Below are positions 16,215-24,809 of a stretch of 64,000 bases of DNA, piece by piece. The translations under genes and the position numbers were made by a program. The notes below the pieces were generated by a model. It ran no database searches. It was not told the origin of the DNA and saw only the letters and a program-made list of their open reading frames with translations. Source of the stretch: JAAXIE01 sp965263155 (GTDB lineage Bacteria; Chloroflexota; Dehalococcoidia; Lucifugimonadales; JAAXIE01); contig OZ253586.1 of the NCBI GenBank assembly GCA_965263155.1, positions 372,001 through 436,000 on the forward strand. Reading direction: 5' to 3'. Position 1 is the stretch's first letter; every line of letters begins with the position of its first letter.

Positions 16215-16652
16215 CTAGTGTCCCACTCCGGGATGTTCCAGAGGCCCACGCCACAGCAGGACTGGGCAGGCGGCATTCTTTAGCACGTATTGGACAGTTT
16301 CGCTGAGCACTTGGGAGCCCTTCTTGTAGCTTGCTGTCATGGTGATGAGGTCTATATTCCTGTCCATCGCCTCTTGAACGATGGCCGGGCCAGCGTGACG
16401 CGCTTGGACCAATGCGGTGTCGGCGGGACATCGCTCCTCGTGGCATAGGGCGTCGATGCGCTCGAGGATGCTTTCGGCTGCGGCCGTCTCCCGTGGGAGG
16501 TTGGCGTCCAAGGGGTATTCGTGGCCCAATTCGATGACGTAAAGAGCTTGGACCTTGGCGCCATCTTGGCGGCCCATGCGGCAAGCCATGCGGACGGCCT
16601 CTTCGCCGACTTTGCGTCCGGTGACTGGCACCATAATCTTCTTCGCCGCCAA
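16215..16652 (-). CDS. Universal stress protein (UspA family)
   Basis: A 145-aa single Usp domain starting KKIMVPVTGRKVGEEAVRMA and ending GSQVLSETVQYVLKNAACPVLLW. The usual ATP-binding G-x2-G-x9-G-S loop is degenerate (only KKGSQ remains), so it may not bind ATP. It sits between TrkA-type genes, four bases before the next one; Usp domains are often linked to ion transporters, and a regulatory role in K+ uptake is a reasonable inference. Confidence 0.85.
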   Translation of the reverse strand: MAAKKIMVPVTGRKVGEEAVRMACRMGRQDGAKVQALYVIELGHEYPLDANLPRETAAAESILERIDALCHEERCPADTALVQARHAGPAIVQEAMDRNIDLITMTASYKKGSQVLSETVQYVLKNAACPVLLWRGPLEHPGVGH

Positions 16653-16769
16653 GGCTGTTACTCAGTAGTCATTCTGGACTATAACTCTGGGTTAGCGTCG
16701 GTAGAATGGCGCGCTCTTTCCGTTTAGCGAAACATCCGACATGCTCATGGCTAGCCGGACTTGCCCAAG

Positions 16770-17441
16770 CTATCTGCCGTTGGGCGAGAAGCCGAGCTTG
16801 CCCAAATCCTCGTTCTTTCCCGCCACAATCAATACGTCGCCGGGTTTGATTTCCTCATCCTTGGAGGGGGTCAGTAGCACATCGCGGCCGCGGCGCATGG
16901 CTAGTACCGCCACGCCGTGCCTGTCTCGCGGACCAGCCAGGCCAGCTTCCTCCAGCGTTTGTCGCATGATGGAGCCGGGTGGTCGCAGCTTGCTGATGCC
17001 GGTGTTGGGCGCAATCTCCATGTAGTCCAACTCGCCGGGGTTGAACTCGGTGTGGGCCAACCGGCGCCCCATCTCCTGTTCGGGGTAGACCACTTTGTCG
17101 ACGCCCACCCGCTCCAGGGTGGCCCCGTGAACGTCATTGGCGGCCCGTGCGATGATGAAGGGCACGCCTTGGCTCTTGAGAAGCACTGCGACGACGATGC
17201 TGGCTTGCATGTCGGAGCCGATGCCCACAATCCCCACGTCGAAGTTGGATACGCCCAGCTCGGCCAGCACTGATTCGTTGGTCGCATCGGCCTTGACTGC
17301 ATACGTCACAGAACCCAAGAGTTCCTGGACATTGCTTTCTTCAAGGTCTATGGCCAAGACGTCGTGTCCCGTCTGGTACAACTCGCGGGCTACACTGGAC
17401 CCGAACCGACCCAGCCCCACTACCACTACTTGCTTCTTCAA
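16770..17441 (-). CDS. KtrA/TrkA-type K+ channel regulatory protein
   Basis: A 223-aa RCK protein: Rossmann motif VVVVGLGRFGSSVARELYQTGH, acidic residue in AIDLEESNV, and a TrkA_C domain from about residue 140 to the end (KPGDVLIVAGKNEDL). It follows the TrkH channel gene by about 40 bp and is its most likely direct partner, forming the octameric cytoplasmic ring that gates the channel on ATP/ADP or NAD(H) binding. Confidence 0.9.
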   Translation of the reverse strand: MKKQVVVVGLGRFGSSVARELYQTGHDVLAIDLEESNVQELLGSVTYAVKADATNESVLAELGVSNFDVGIVGIGSDMQASIVVAVLLKSQGVPFIIARAANDVHGATLERVGVDKVVYPEQEMGRRLAHTEFNPGELDYMEIAPNTGISKLRPPGSIMRQTLEEAGLAGPRDRHGVAVLAMRRGRDVLLTPSKDEEIKPGDVLIVAGKNEDLGKLGFSPNGR

Positions 17442-17479
17442 GTGATTAGCCTCGTGTGGATCGGCAATGATGGCCGACG

Positions 17480-18913
17480 CTAGCCTATTTTAACCCTTTC
17501 CTGGGCGTAACGATACAAGGATGCCTCGCCTCTGGGCACCAATGCCAGGGCCATTGTCAGGGGTCCCAACCGACCCAGCAGCATCAACACCATAAAGAGT
17601 CCCTTTCCGAAAACCGTGAGGTCGGCTGCGGCGCCAGTGGAGAGTCCGGTGGTGCCGAAGGCCGATACCGTATCGAAGAGCAACTGTCGGAAGGGTATGT
17701 CTTCAGTGAGGGTCAACAGAAGGACGGCCAGAAAGGTGATGGTCACTCCCAGCACGGCTACGGTTACGGCGCGGTGCACTTGGAAGGGGTCGATCTCCCG
17801 CCCGAATGCCTCTACCTGCTGTCGACCCCGCAGCGATGAGAATACGGCGGCGATAATCACGGCGAAGGTGGCCACTTTGATGCCTCCGGCCACGGACCCC
17901 GCTGCGCCGCCAACAAACATGAGGAAGGGGTAGAAGAGCAGCGTGAATTCCGAGGCTGCGCCAAAATCGATTGTTGAGAAGCCCGCCGTCCTTCCGCTGA
18001 TTGAGTGGAAAATTGCCTGATAGATGCGCTCGCCTACGGGGAAGGCACCCAGCGTGTTCTCGTTGCCGAACTCGTTGAACAGGATGACTGCTGCCCCCAG
18101 CACGTAGAGAAAGAGACTGGTGGTCAACACCATCTTGGTATCTAGGGAAAGCCGTGAAAAGCGATGGTGACGGGAGACGTCCACCAAGGTAGCCCACCCT
18201 ATGCTTCCCAAGACGATCAGAGTAGCCACGAACCCCAGAAGAGGCAGGTTCCGTATGAAGGAGCCACTCAGTACACTGGCTTCTTCGGGCAGGATGCTGA
18301 AGCCAGCATTGTTGAATGCGGACACCGAGAGAAAAGCGGCTTGCCACATGGCCTCGCCAGCTTCGAAGAAGCCCAGCAGGCGCCACCACAGCACAATGAT
18401 GCCTAGGGCGTAGATGCCCAAGACGATCAGGATGATATTCCGGGTCACTCTAACCAAACTACCCATGCGGTCGACGCCCATAGCCTCGCGCATGAGAATG
18501 CGCTCGGCCAGACCCAAGCGGCGACCAGTGATTATCAGCAGGAACGTGGCCATGGTCATGAATCCCAAGCCGCCGACCAGCATCAGGACAAAAATCACTC
18601 CTTGGCCAAAGGAGCTCCAGTAGGCGCTGGTCGGCTCTACGATGTGGCCGGTTACGGTCACAGCCGAAGTTGAGGTGAACATGGCTGTCACGAAGGAACT
18701 GGGTCCCTCGTGGTTGTTGGATATCGGTAGCCACAGGAGCAGGCCGCCCACCAGAATGAGGACAGTGAATCCGCCGAACAGGATATACGGCGCGGTGAGA
18801 AAACGCTGTGGTCGCCGGACGGGAGAATCGTGGATAATCGAAGGCATTACCTCGCGCATGCGAGGCCGTCGCACTACCCGGTCGCCGATCCTAGGACGCT
18901 GTTGGTCGGCCAA
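17480..18913 (-). CDS. TrkH/KtrB-family potassium channel subunit
   Basis: A 477-aa integral membrane protein, the K+-conducting subunit of a Trk/Ktr system. About eight to ten hydrophobic helices follow a basic N-terminal tail (about 40 residues). Four pore-loop segments can be seen near TSTSAVTVTGH, SAFNNAGFS, SGRTAGFSTIDFG and SAFGTTGLSTG, each with the selectivity-filter glycine. The start is TTG with a GGAGG site just upstream. It heads a minus-strand cluster trkH-ktrA-usp-trkA-trkA-pheA. Uptake of K+ or Na+/K+ for turgor control is expected. Confidence 0.92.
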   Translation of the reverse strand: MADQQRPRIGDRVVRRPRMREVMPSIIHDSPVRRPQRFLTAPYILFGGFTVLILVGGLLLWLPISNNHEGPSSFVTAMFTSTSAVTVTGHIVEPTSAYWSSFGQGVIFVLMLVGGLGFMTMATFLLIITGRRLGLAERILMREAMGVDRMGSLVRVTRNIILIVLGIYALGIIVLWWRLLGFFEAGEAMWQAAFLSVSAFNNAGFSILPEEASVLSGSFIRNLPLLGFVATLIVLGSIGWATLVDVSRHHRFSRLSLDTKMVLTTSLFLYVLGAAVILFNEFGNENTLGAFPVGERIYQAIFHSISGRTAGFSTIDFGAASEFTLLFYPFLMFVGGAAGSVAGGIKVATFAVIIAAVFSSLRGRQQVEAFGREIDPFQVHRAVTVAVLGVTITFLAVLLLTLTEDIPFRQLLFDTVSAFGTTGLSTGAAADLTVFGKGLFMVLMLLGRLGPLTMALALVPRGEASLYRYAQERVKIG

Positions 18914-19099
18914 GCCGACCTCCCTCCGACATCAGTGAGCCCGGCAATATTGGGGCCGACAGAATTGGGGTCGGCGGCTGATGGCCTCCGATGTCGCAGG
19001 ATTCTAGGTTCGACACTTTCCCAGTGTCAAATGAGAGCATGGTGCCACTAAAGCATGTGGTGGGGGGATGCACCGCGGTCGTTGCGGGCGTTCCACCGC

Positions 19100-19855
19100 C
19101 TAGCGGAATAAGTCACGGGCTGAGGGGCGCACCAGTGCCTTGGCCCCTGAATCTCCGGGCGGGTAGCTGTAGCCGCGGACGATGGCCGCGGGAACACCCA
19201 AGGTCTTGCCTGTGACCAGTTCGGCAGTGCAGGCAAGCTCGTCGGCTATGGCTATCATGGTGGTGTAGAGTAGCTCGCCGTAGGCGTCGGACGTGCCCCG
19301 GTAGTCGGCCAAGGCGTGCATCCCCGCCACTCCAATGGCGACATTGGTTGCCCCCTCGCGCCAAGGGCGGCCAAAGGTGTCGGAGATTATCACTGCCACG
19401 TCTGCACCCTGCGCCTCGGCTATTCGTTGGCGGATGAGTCTTGCTGACTCGTCCGAGTCCACAGGTAAGAGGGCTACGGTACCCGAACCCCCAGGGACGT
19501 TGGAGGCGTCCACCCCGGCATTGGCGCAGATGAAGCCGTGGCGTGTTTCGCTGATGATGGTGCCCCGGTCATTGCGCACGATGCGGGCGCTCTCCTGCAG
19601 CACAGCCTCGGTGTGGCGGGGGTCGCGATGGGTGCCCTCCGAGAGGGCAATGGCCAGCGGAGAGGCGACGATGTCTTCCAAGCGCACCACTTGCCCCTCT
19701 GCCTTGGAGACAATCTTCTGGGTCACTACTAACACGTCCCCGGACTCCAGCGCCGACGTGCCGACGCAGGCCTGCAGCAGCAGAGCAGGCAGGTCGTCCC
19801 CGCTCTGCACTTCAGGAATCCCCTCCACTGGTATGATCCGTATCTCCCCTGCCAT
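19100..19855 (-). CDS. cofE: Coenzyme F420-0:L-glutamate ligase
   Basis: CofE (FbiB N-terminal domain) adds gamma-linked glutamates to F420-0 using GTP. The 251-aa protein shows GDVLVVTQKIVSKAEGQVV, the segment ETRHGFICANAGVDASN, SDTFGRPWREGATNVAIG and DELACTAELVTGK, all typical. It implies that the organism makes or uses the deazaflavin cofactor F420. The gene diverges from the cobalamin adenosyltransferase gene, with a short promoter region between. No other F420 gene (cofC, cofD, fbiC) is in the window. Confidence 0.93.
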   Translation of the reverse strand: MAGEIRIIPVEGIPEVQSGDDLPALLLQACVGTSALESGDVLVVTQKIVSKAEGQVVRLEDIVASPLAIALSEGTHRDPRHTEAVLQESARIVRNDRGTIISETRHGFICANAGVDASNVPGGSGTVALLPVDSDESARLIRQRIAEAQGADVAVIISDTFGRPWREGATNVAIGVAGMHALADYRGTSDAYGELLYTTMIAIADELACTAELVTGKTLGVPAAIVRGYSYPPGDSGAKALVRPSARDLFR

Positions 19856-19933
19856 CTGCCGTCCCCCAACATGGATGAGTCCGCGTGTGCGTTGCTAGGC
19901 CCATCCAGTGTAGCGACCCCAAGGGGGCTGTGC

Positions 19934-19939
19934 TACAAT
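19934..19939 (+). promoter_or_regulatory. -10 element of a possibly leaderless transcript
   Basis: TACAAT (19934-19939), preceded by TGTGC, ends eight bases before the ATG at 19948. There is no Shine-Dalgarno sequence. The arrangement suggests a leaderless mRNA; no good -35 box is visible. Confidence 0.35.
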
Positions 19940-19947
19940 TTCGAATC

Positions 19948-20517
19948 ATGACTGCCGACGCCAAGGTATATACCAAATACGGTGACACCGGGCAGACCAG
20001 CCTGCTTTACGGCGGTCGCGTTTCCAAGAACAGCCCTCACACTGAGGCCTACGGGATGACGGACGAGGCTGTCTCAGCCATGGGCTTGGCACGTGCCCTT
20101 TCGGAAGACCCCGAGGTCAAGACCATCTTGAAAGAGCTACAGCGCGAGATGTTCACCGTGGGGGCCGAATTGGCCACCGCCCCCGACCAATACGAGACGT
20201 ACCAGAAGCACTTCAACCCTGTCACTGCTGAGATGGTGACACGATTGGAAGAGCTTATAGACCGGATGTTAGCCGAGGCGCCACTGCCTCGTGTGTTCAT
20301 TCTGCCCGGAGCATCGGGGTCCTCGGCGGCCATGGATATGGCCCGCTGCATGACCCGCACCGCCGAGCGTCGCGTTGTTGCCCTAGACGAAGTAGGCGGC
20401 TTGACCAACCCCGAAATACTGCGCTACCTCAACCGGGTGGGCGACCTGCTGTTCGTGCTGGCCCGCTACCAAGACCGCCATCTGCCCTTGGAAAAGGTCA
20501 CTGGCGACCAAGACTGA
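19948..20517 (+). CDS. PduO-type ATP:cob(I)alamin adenosyltransferase
   Basis: Transfers the adenosyl group of ATP to cob(I)alamin to give coenzyme B12. The N-terminal ATP-binding signature VYTKYGDTGQTSLLYGGRVS and the later ARCMTRTAERRVVAL helix are characteristic of the PduO/EutT-independent family. The 189-aa length is normal. I use the ATG at 19948; an open frame back to 19885 has no support and the leader would cross the promoter. It suggests B12-dependent enzymes elsewhere in the genome. Confidence 0.92.
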   Translation: MTADAKVYTKYGDTGQTSLLYGGRVSKNSPHTEAYGMTDEAVSAMGLARALSEDPEVKTILKELQREMFTVGAELATAPDQYETYQKHFNPVTAEMVTRLEELIDRMLAEAPLPRVFILPGASGSSAAMDMARCMTRTAERRVVALDEVGGLTNPEILRYLNRVGDLLFVLARYQDRHLPLEKVTGDQD

Positions 20518-20680
20518 CGTGTCCTCCGAGGCCACCTTTGTCTCTTATTCGTTCCCCTTGAGCGGAAAGTCGTTTTGCGTAGATAGCGCCGTCCCGCATT
20601 AGTCGAAGAGCTTGCCCAGTACTTTATACGGGCACGCGACACTGGAGGCCAACACCCCCGCTCTACTTGTTCCCTAAAGG

Positions 20681-21352
20681 ATGGCGCCCCCTTTGAGCCT
20701 TGAAGTATTCGTTGTGGACTACGAGATGGGCAACCTGCGTAGCGTTGCCCGAGCCTTGGAGAAGGCGGAGGCCTCGGTGAGGGTCAGTAGCGACCCGCAG
20801 GCCTTGGCCCAAGCCGACGCGGTGGTGCTGCCCGGCGTGGGGGCGGCCGATGCTGCCATGCGAGCGTTGCACTCCCGGGGCTTGGTTGGGCCCATGAGGG
20901 ACTATGTGGCCGCTGGACGCCCCTTCCTAGGGGTCTGCTTGGGAATGCAACTGCTGCTCCAAGCCACCGAGGAGGGAGAGGCCCCTTGCTTGGGAATAGT
21001 GCCCGGCAAGGTGCGCCGCCTGCCTCCCGGCCAGAAGGTGCCGCACATGGGTTGGAACTGGGTCAACTTCCGCCAGCAACACCCTGCTTTCGACGGACTT
21101 GGCAGCGGAGGCTACTTCTACTTCGTCCACAGCTATTACCCTGATCCGGAGGATGGCGAGTGTGTCGCGGGCGTCACCGACTACGGAGTCACCTTTTGCA
21201 GTGCGGTAGGGCGGGGCAACCTGACTGCCACTCAATTCCACCCCGAAAAAAGCGGGCCAACGGGCCTGAAGATATACCGCAATTTCGTTTCCTCAGCCGT
21301 CGAGTGGGCCTCACGCTCCAGCTCTCGGCCCGGCTCTCGGTCAGAGCGCTAG
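20681..21352 (+). CDS. hisH: Imidazole glycerol phosphate synthase, glutamine amidotransferase subunit
   Basis: HisH releases ammonia from glutamine and passes it to HisF for imidazole ring closure. The class I amidotransferase triad is present: Cys86 in GVCLGMQ, His187 and Glu189 in QFHPEKSG. The N-terminus reads EVFVVDYEMGNLRSVARAL. 223 aa, with about 15 extra Arg/Ser-rich residues at the C-terminus. The ATG at 20681 directly abuts an AAAGG, so a TTG at 20696 could be the true start. First gene of the his cluster; hisA follows after five bases, and hisF is two genes further on. Confidence 0.94.
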   Translation: MAPPLSLEVFVVDYEMGNLRSVARALEKAEASVRVSSDPQALAQADAVVLPGVGAADAAMRALHSRGLVGPMRDYVAAGRPFLGVCLGMQLLLQATEEGEAPCLGIVPGKVRRLPPGQKVPHMGWNWVNFRQQHPAFDGLGSGGYFYFVHSYYPDPEDGECVAGVTDYGVTFCSAVGRGNLTATQFHPEKSGPTGLKIYRNFVSSAVEWASRSSSRPGSRSER

Positions 21353-21357
21353 GGGTC

Positions 21358-22074
21358 GTGGAAGTCATACCTGCCATCGACCTGCGCGGGGGCCGTTGCG
21401 TGCGCCTCTTCCAAGGCGACTACGCCCAAGAGACGGTCTTCTCGCATGACCCGGCCGAGGTGGCCCGCCGCTGGGAGAGCGCCGGAGCGCCCCGCATCCA
21501 TGTGGTAGACCTCGACGGGGCGCGCACTGGCCAGCAGGCCAACCGGGACGCCATCGCCAGCATCGTGGCCGCCGTAAGCATCCCTCTTCAGGTTGGAGGT
21601 GGCGTCCGCACTATCGACGATGCCGAAGGGCTGGCATTTCTGGGTGTCGACCGGTTCGTGTTAGGCACAGCGGCCGTGCGCGACCCGGACTTGGTGGCCC
21701 GTGTCTGTCAGCAGTTCGGCGGCCAGCGTATCGTGGTCGCCGTCGACGCTCGCAACGGTCAAGTGGCCATTGAGGGTTGGCGGGAAGACACCAGCGTTAC
21801 GGCCTCCGACTTGGTGAGCGATATGACCGCTCTGGGCGTACCCCGCTTTCTCTACACCGACATATCCCGCGACGGCACCCTCAGCCAGCCCAATTTCGAC
21901 GCCCTCGCCCAACTGGTCAACAGCACCGCCAGCGCCATCCTCGCCTCCGGCGGCGTGTCGCAGTTGGAACACCTGACACGACTGTCGGAGCTTGGCGCAG
22001 AAGGGGCTATACTAGGCCGCGCGCTGTATACCGGCGACATCGACTTGGCCCAAGCCATTCAGGCGACGCGATAG
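21358..22074 (+). CDS. hisA: ProFAR isomerase (HisA)
   Basis: HisA isomerises ProFAR to PRFAR, the fourth step of histidine synthesis. The (beta-alpha)8 barrel is complete: VIPAIDLRGGRCVRLFQGD with the first catalytic aspartate (D8), VGGGVRT, VVAVDARNG with the second, and ASGGVSQLEHL at the second phosphate site. I place the start at the GTG at 21358, five bases after the hisH stop, preceded by AGGGG; the frame is open further upstream but only as a shadow of hisH. 238 aa is the normal size. Confidence 0.94.
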   Translation: MEVIPAIDLRGGRCVRLFQGDYAQETVFSHDPAEVARRWESAGAPRIHVVDLDGARTGQQANRDAIASIVAAVSIPLQVGGGVRTIDDAEGLAFLGVDRFVLGTAAVRDPDLVARVCQQFGGQRIVVAVDARNGQVAIEGWREDTSVTASDLVSDMTALGVPRFLYTDISRDGTLSQPNFDALAQLVNSTASAILASGGVSQLEHLTRLSELGAEGAILGRALYTGDIDLAQAIQATR

Positions 22075-22149
22075 TCGCTCGCGCTGGCGGGGTTTAACTA
22101 GACGTCTGGTCAACCGTTAGCACAGGGCTACTCCCCCAGTCGCGAACGG

Positions 22150-22545
22150 CTACGCGGTGAAGCTGGGCCGCCCGAAGACAGGTGCGAGGCTGGCGGTGAA
22201 GCCGGGGAGAATGGGCGAGCCTAGGGTGTGGAGGCCGTAGTTGGCGACCTCGGTCAAAGCGTCATCGTTGTGGGCCGGTACCCGGACCACCCCCACGGGG
22301 AGCGTACACTCCCGAGAGGGCTGAAGCCTGCCCCCGACCCGGGTCGGGGGGTGAGGGTGATTCACGGCGCTTTAACCATGCCACATACAACATTCGAAAG
22401 ACCCTGGCCATTGCCCGCACTCTGTGGCCATCGGGGTCCACGACCCAGTACTCTTGAATGTCGTGCCGGGGTAAAGGTCCAGCTTGATTCGCCGGTCACG
22501 TCTGGCCGTAGACGGCGATACCACCACACCGGTTTGCGCGTCCCA
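22150..22545 (-). pseudogene. Uma2-family (PD-(D/E)XK-like) gene remnant
   Basis: Three frames on the minus strand together recreate the C-terminal half of a Uma2 nuclease-like protein: VVVSPSTARRDRRIKLDLY, then after a frame change HDIQEYWVVDPDGHRV, then after another the tail SPILPGFTASLAPVFG. These correspond to the family's LSPST-x-R-x2-K-x-LY, EYW-x-VDP and SPLLPGF motifs. At least two frameshifts and loss of the N-terminal half make it non-functional. Uma2 genes are multi-copy in Cyanobacteria and Chloroflexota. It fills the gap between hisA and the methyltransferase gene. Confidence 0.75.
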
Positions 22546-22597
22546 AGCTGCTGTTGTACATTGAATCGTCGAATCATCACGCTGGTGGCGCAGGGAT

Positions 22598-23176
22598 ATG
22601 GTCGAGCACGCAGAACATAACGCAGACAGGGCAGCTAGGTGGCTCTCACCCGACAGGGAGCGGGAGCTGGACCCGTTCAACGTGATAAATTACATGCCGA
22701 TAGACCCCTATGACCGCGTGGCCGACATCGGCTGCGGTCCCGGCTATTTCACCATCCCACTAGCCAAATATCTCGTCCACGGATTCCTTTATGCCTTGGA
22801 TACCGACGAGGAGATGGTGGAGGTGACCCGTCGTCGCGTGGAAGCGTCGCGGCTGGGCCATGTGCAGGTGCAGGCCTGCCAGCCGACTGAGTTCCCCATC
22901 GACGCGGGCTCACTTGATGGCGTTTTCCTATCGCTGGTCGTGCATCATCATGGCTTGGACCGCGAAGCCTTCTTGAAGGCGGTCCGCGAGTTGCTGCGGC
23001 CCCGGGGCTGGTGCATCGTCTTGGAATGGCATGGCGAAGGCGGGCAGGACTCGCACTCCCACGACCACCGCATCGAGCCCGACGACCTACGCGGTCTGGC
23101 GCAGCGCTCAGGTTTCCGCTTCCAAGGTTGGCGCAAACTCAATGACGCTCAGTACATGGCTACCCTCAGGAAGTAG
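22598..23176 (+). CDS. Class I SAM-dependent methyltransferase
   Basis: A 192-aa methyltransferase of the UbiE/Methyltransf_11 type. Motif I is VADIGCGPGYFTIPLA, the acidic end of strand 2 is YALDTDEEMV, and the post-motif region LDGVFLSLVVHHH leads to LRPRGWCIVLEWH. The substrate is unknown. It lies inside the his cluster and its stop is two bases before hisF, so it is co-expressed with histidine genes; this does not by itself show a role in histidine synthesis. Confidence 0.88.
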   Translation: MVEHAEHNADRAARWLSPDRERELDPFNVINYMPIDPYDRVADIGCGPGYFTIPLAKYLVHGFLYALDTDEEMVEVTRRRVEASRLGHVQVQACQPTEFPIDAGSLDGVFLSLVVHHHGLDREAFLKAVRELLRPRGWCIVLEWHGEGGQDSHSHDHRIEPDDLRGLAQRSGFRFQGWRKLNDAQYMATLRK

Positions 23177-23178
23177 CC

Positions 23179-24024
23179 GTGCTAACCAAGCGAATCATCC
23201 CTTGCTTGGATGTGGACGCGGGCCGTGTGGTGAAGGGTATCAGCTTCGTTGACCTCGTTGACGCGGGCGATCCGGCTGAGCTTGCCTCACTCTATGATCG
23301 CGAGGGGGCCGACGAGCTGGTGTTCCTTGACATCACCGCCAGTTCCGACCAACGCGACACCATGGTGGATGTGGTCCACCGAGTGTCGGACCAAGTCTTC
23401 ATCCCCCTAACCGTTGGTGGCGGCATCCGGACCATCCAAGACGTGCGACGCATGCTCCGGGCAGGGGCTGACAAGGTCTCGCTGAACACGGCCGCAGTGA
23501 ACAACCCAAGCTTGGTGGCCGAGGGCGCCGCCAACTTTGGCAGCCAGTGCATCGTAGTTGCCATTGACGCTCGAAGCACCCAAGGGACCGAGTCGTCCAA
23601 CCGCCCCCACCCCGGTCTTCCCCCTTCCACGGGAAATGGACGACCCGACGGAGACCTATCCGTTGACGAGCATACCCGCTGGGAGGTCTTCACCCACGGC
23701 GGTCGGACTCCAACTGGCATCGACGCCCTCAAGTGGGCGCGACGCGTGGTGGAGTTGGGGTCGGGGGAGTTGTTGCTCACCAGCATGGACAACGACGGCC
23801 ACCAAGAGGGTTACGACCTGGAACTGACCCGGGCCATATCTGAGACCGTCCCTGTGCCCGTCATCGCCAGTGGCGGCGCGGGCAACCTGGACCACTTGGC
23901 CGATGCCCTTCTGCAGGGCAAGGCCGATGCCGTACTGGCCGCGAGCATCTTCCACTTCGGCACGTTTTCCATCAGCCAAGCCAAGGAGCACTTGGCATCT
24001 CGCAGCATACCGGTCCGTCTGTGA
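23179..24024 (+). CDS. hisF: Imidazole glycerol phosphate synthase, cyclase subunit
   Basis: HisF uses ammonia from HisH to convert PRFAR to imidazole glycerol phosphate and AICAR. The catalytic aspartates are D11 (IPCLDVDAGRVVKG) and D130 (VVAIDAR); LTVGGGIRT and ASGGAGNLDHL form the phosphate sites. The start is GTG, two bases after the methyltransferase stop. At 281 aa it is about 25 residues longer than usual: residues 133 to about 165 form a Pro/Gly-rich insertion exactly between VVAIDAR and WEVFTHGGR, where most HisF proteins have a short loop. Confidence 0.94.
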   Translation: MLTKRIIPCLDVDAGRVVKGISFVDLVDAGDPAELASLYDREGADELVFLDITASSDQRDTMVDVVHRVSDQVFIPLTVGGGIRTIQDVRRMLRAGADKVSLNTAAVNNPSLVAEGAANFGSQCIVVAIDARSTQGTESSNRPHPGLPPSTGNGRPDGDLSVDEHTRWEVFTHGGRTPTGIDALKWARRVVELGSGELLLTSMDNDGHQEGYDLELTRAISETVPVPVIASGGAGNLDHLADALLQGKADAVLAASIFHFGTFSISQAKEHLASRSIPVRL

Positions 24025-24093
24025 CCGGCCTGGGAACTATCACGACAGAACCGTCACGCACAGAACCGTCACGAGGAGTAGTCGCGGAACGCT

Positions 24094-24804
24094 ATGGCAA
24101 ACATCACCACAGTAATCTTTGACATGTACGAGACCCTAGCCCATAACTCGCCTGCCCTCTGGGTGGAGACCTTCCAGCGGATATGCGGTAGTCAAGAGTT
24201 GGCCGTCGACCACGAGGAGTTGTACCGCTGCTGGAAGTCATACGAAATGAACTTTCGGCACGAGAGGCTGAACCTAGAAGAGCCTGAGAAGAGCCCGCCT
24301 TTCCTGAGCTACGAGCAGGCTTGGGCAAGCTGCTTCCAACGCGCCTTCAAAGACTTGGACCTGCAGGCAGACGCCTCGGCGGCCGCCCGTACGGCCGTGG
24401 AGCACATGGGCGAGCGGGAGATATACCCCGACGCCCTACAGGCCCTGCCGGAGATACGCACTCGGTGGCGTACCGCGCTGCTCTCCAATGCCGATGACGA
24501 CTATCTGAACCCCACCTTGGAACGGATAGCGGGCAGGTTCGAGGTGGTGCTCTCGTCGGAGCAGGCGCAGGCCTACAAGCCGCACCCGCGGCCGTTCCTT
24601 CAAGTTGCGCAGCAGCTTGGCGCCGAGCCTGCCCAGTGCGCCTATGTGGGCGACAGTCAGTTCGACGATGTGTTGGGGGCCAGCCGAGTGGGCATGACTA
24701 CCATCTGGGTGAGCCGCTCCGGGGCTGCCCCAGACCCCAACTTGCCAGCCCCCAACTATCAGGTCAGTGACCTTACTGAGATACCCGGACTCCTTGGGAG
24801 GTGA
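24094..24804 (+). CDS. HAD-superfamily hydrolase (subfamily IA)
   Basis: A 236-aa HAD-IA hydrolase. Motif I is VIFDMYETL with the nucleophile aspartate, motif II is TALLSNADD, the lysine of motif III is in AQAYKPHPRPF, and motif IV is YVGDSQFDDVLGA. A helical cap of about 80 residues lies between motifs I and II. It could supply histidinol-phosphate phosphatase or a general sugar-phosphatase activity; its location between hisF and hisIE, overlapping the latter's leader, makes the first attractive but unproven. Confidence 0.88.
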   Translation: MANITTVIFDMYETLAHNSPALWVETFQRICGSQELAVDHEELYRCWKSYEMNFRHERLNLEEPEKSPPFLSYEQAWASCFQRAFKDLDLQADASAAARTAVEHMGEREIYPDALQALPEIRTRWRTALLSNADDDYLNPTLERIAGRFEVVLSSEQAQAYKPHPRPFLQVAQQLGAEPAQCAYVGDSQFDDVLGASRVGMTTIWVSRSGAAPDPNLPAPNYQVSDLTEIPGLLGR

Positions 24805-24809
24805 GGCAT

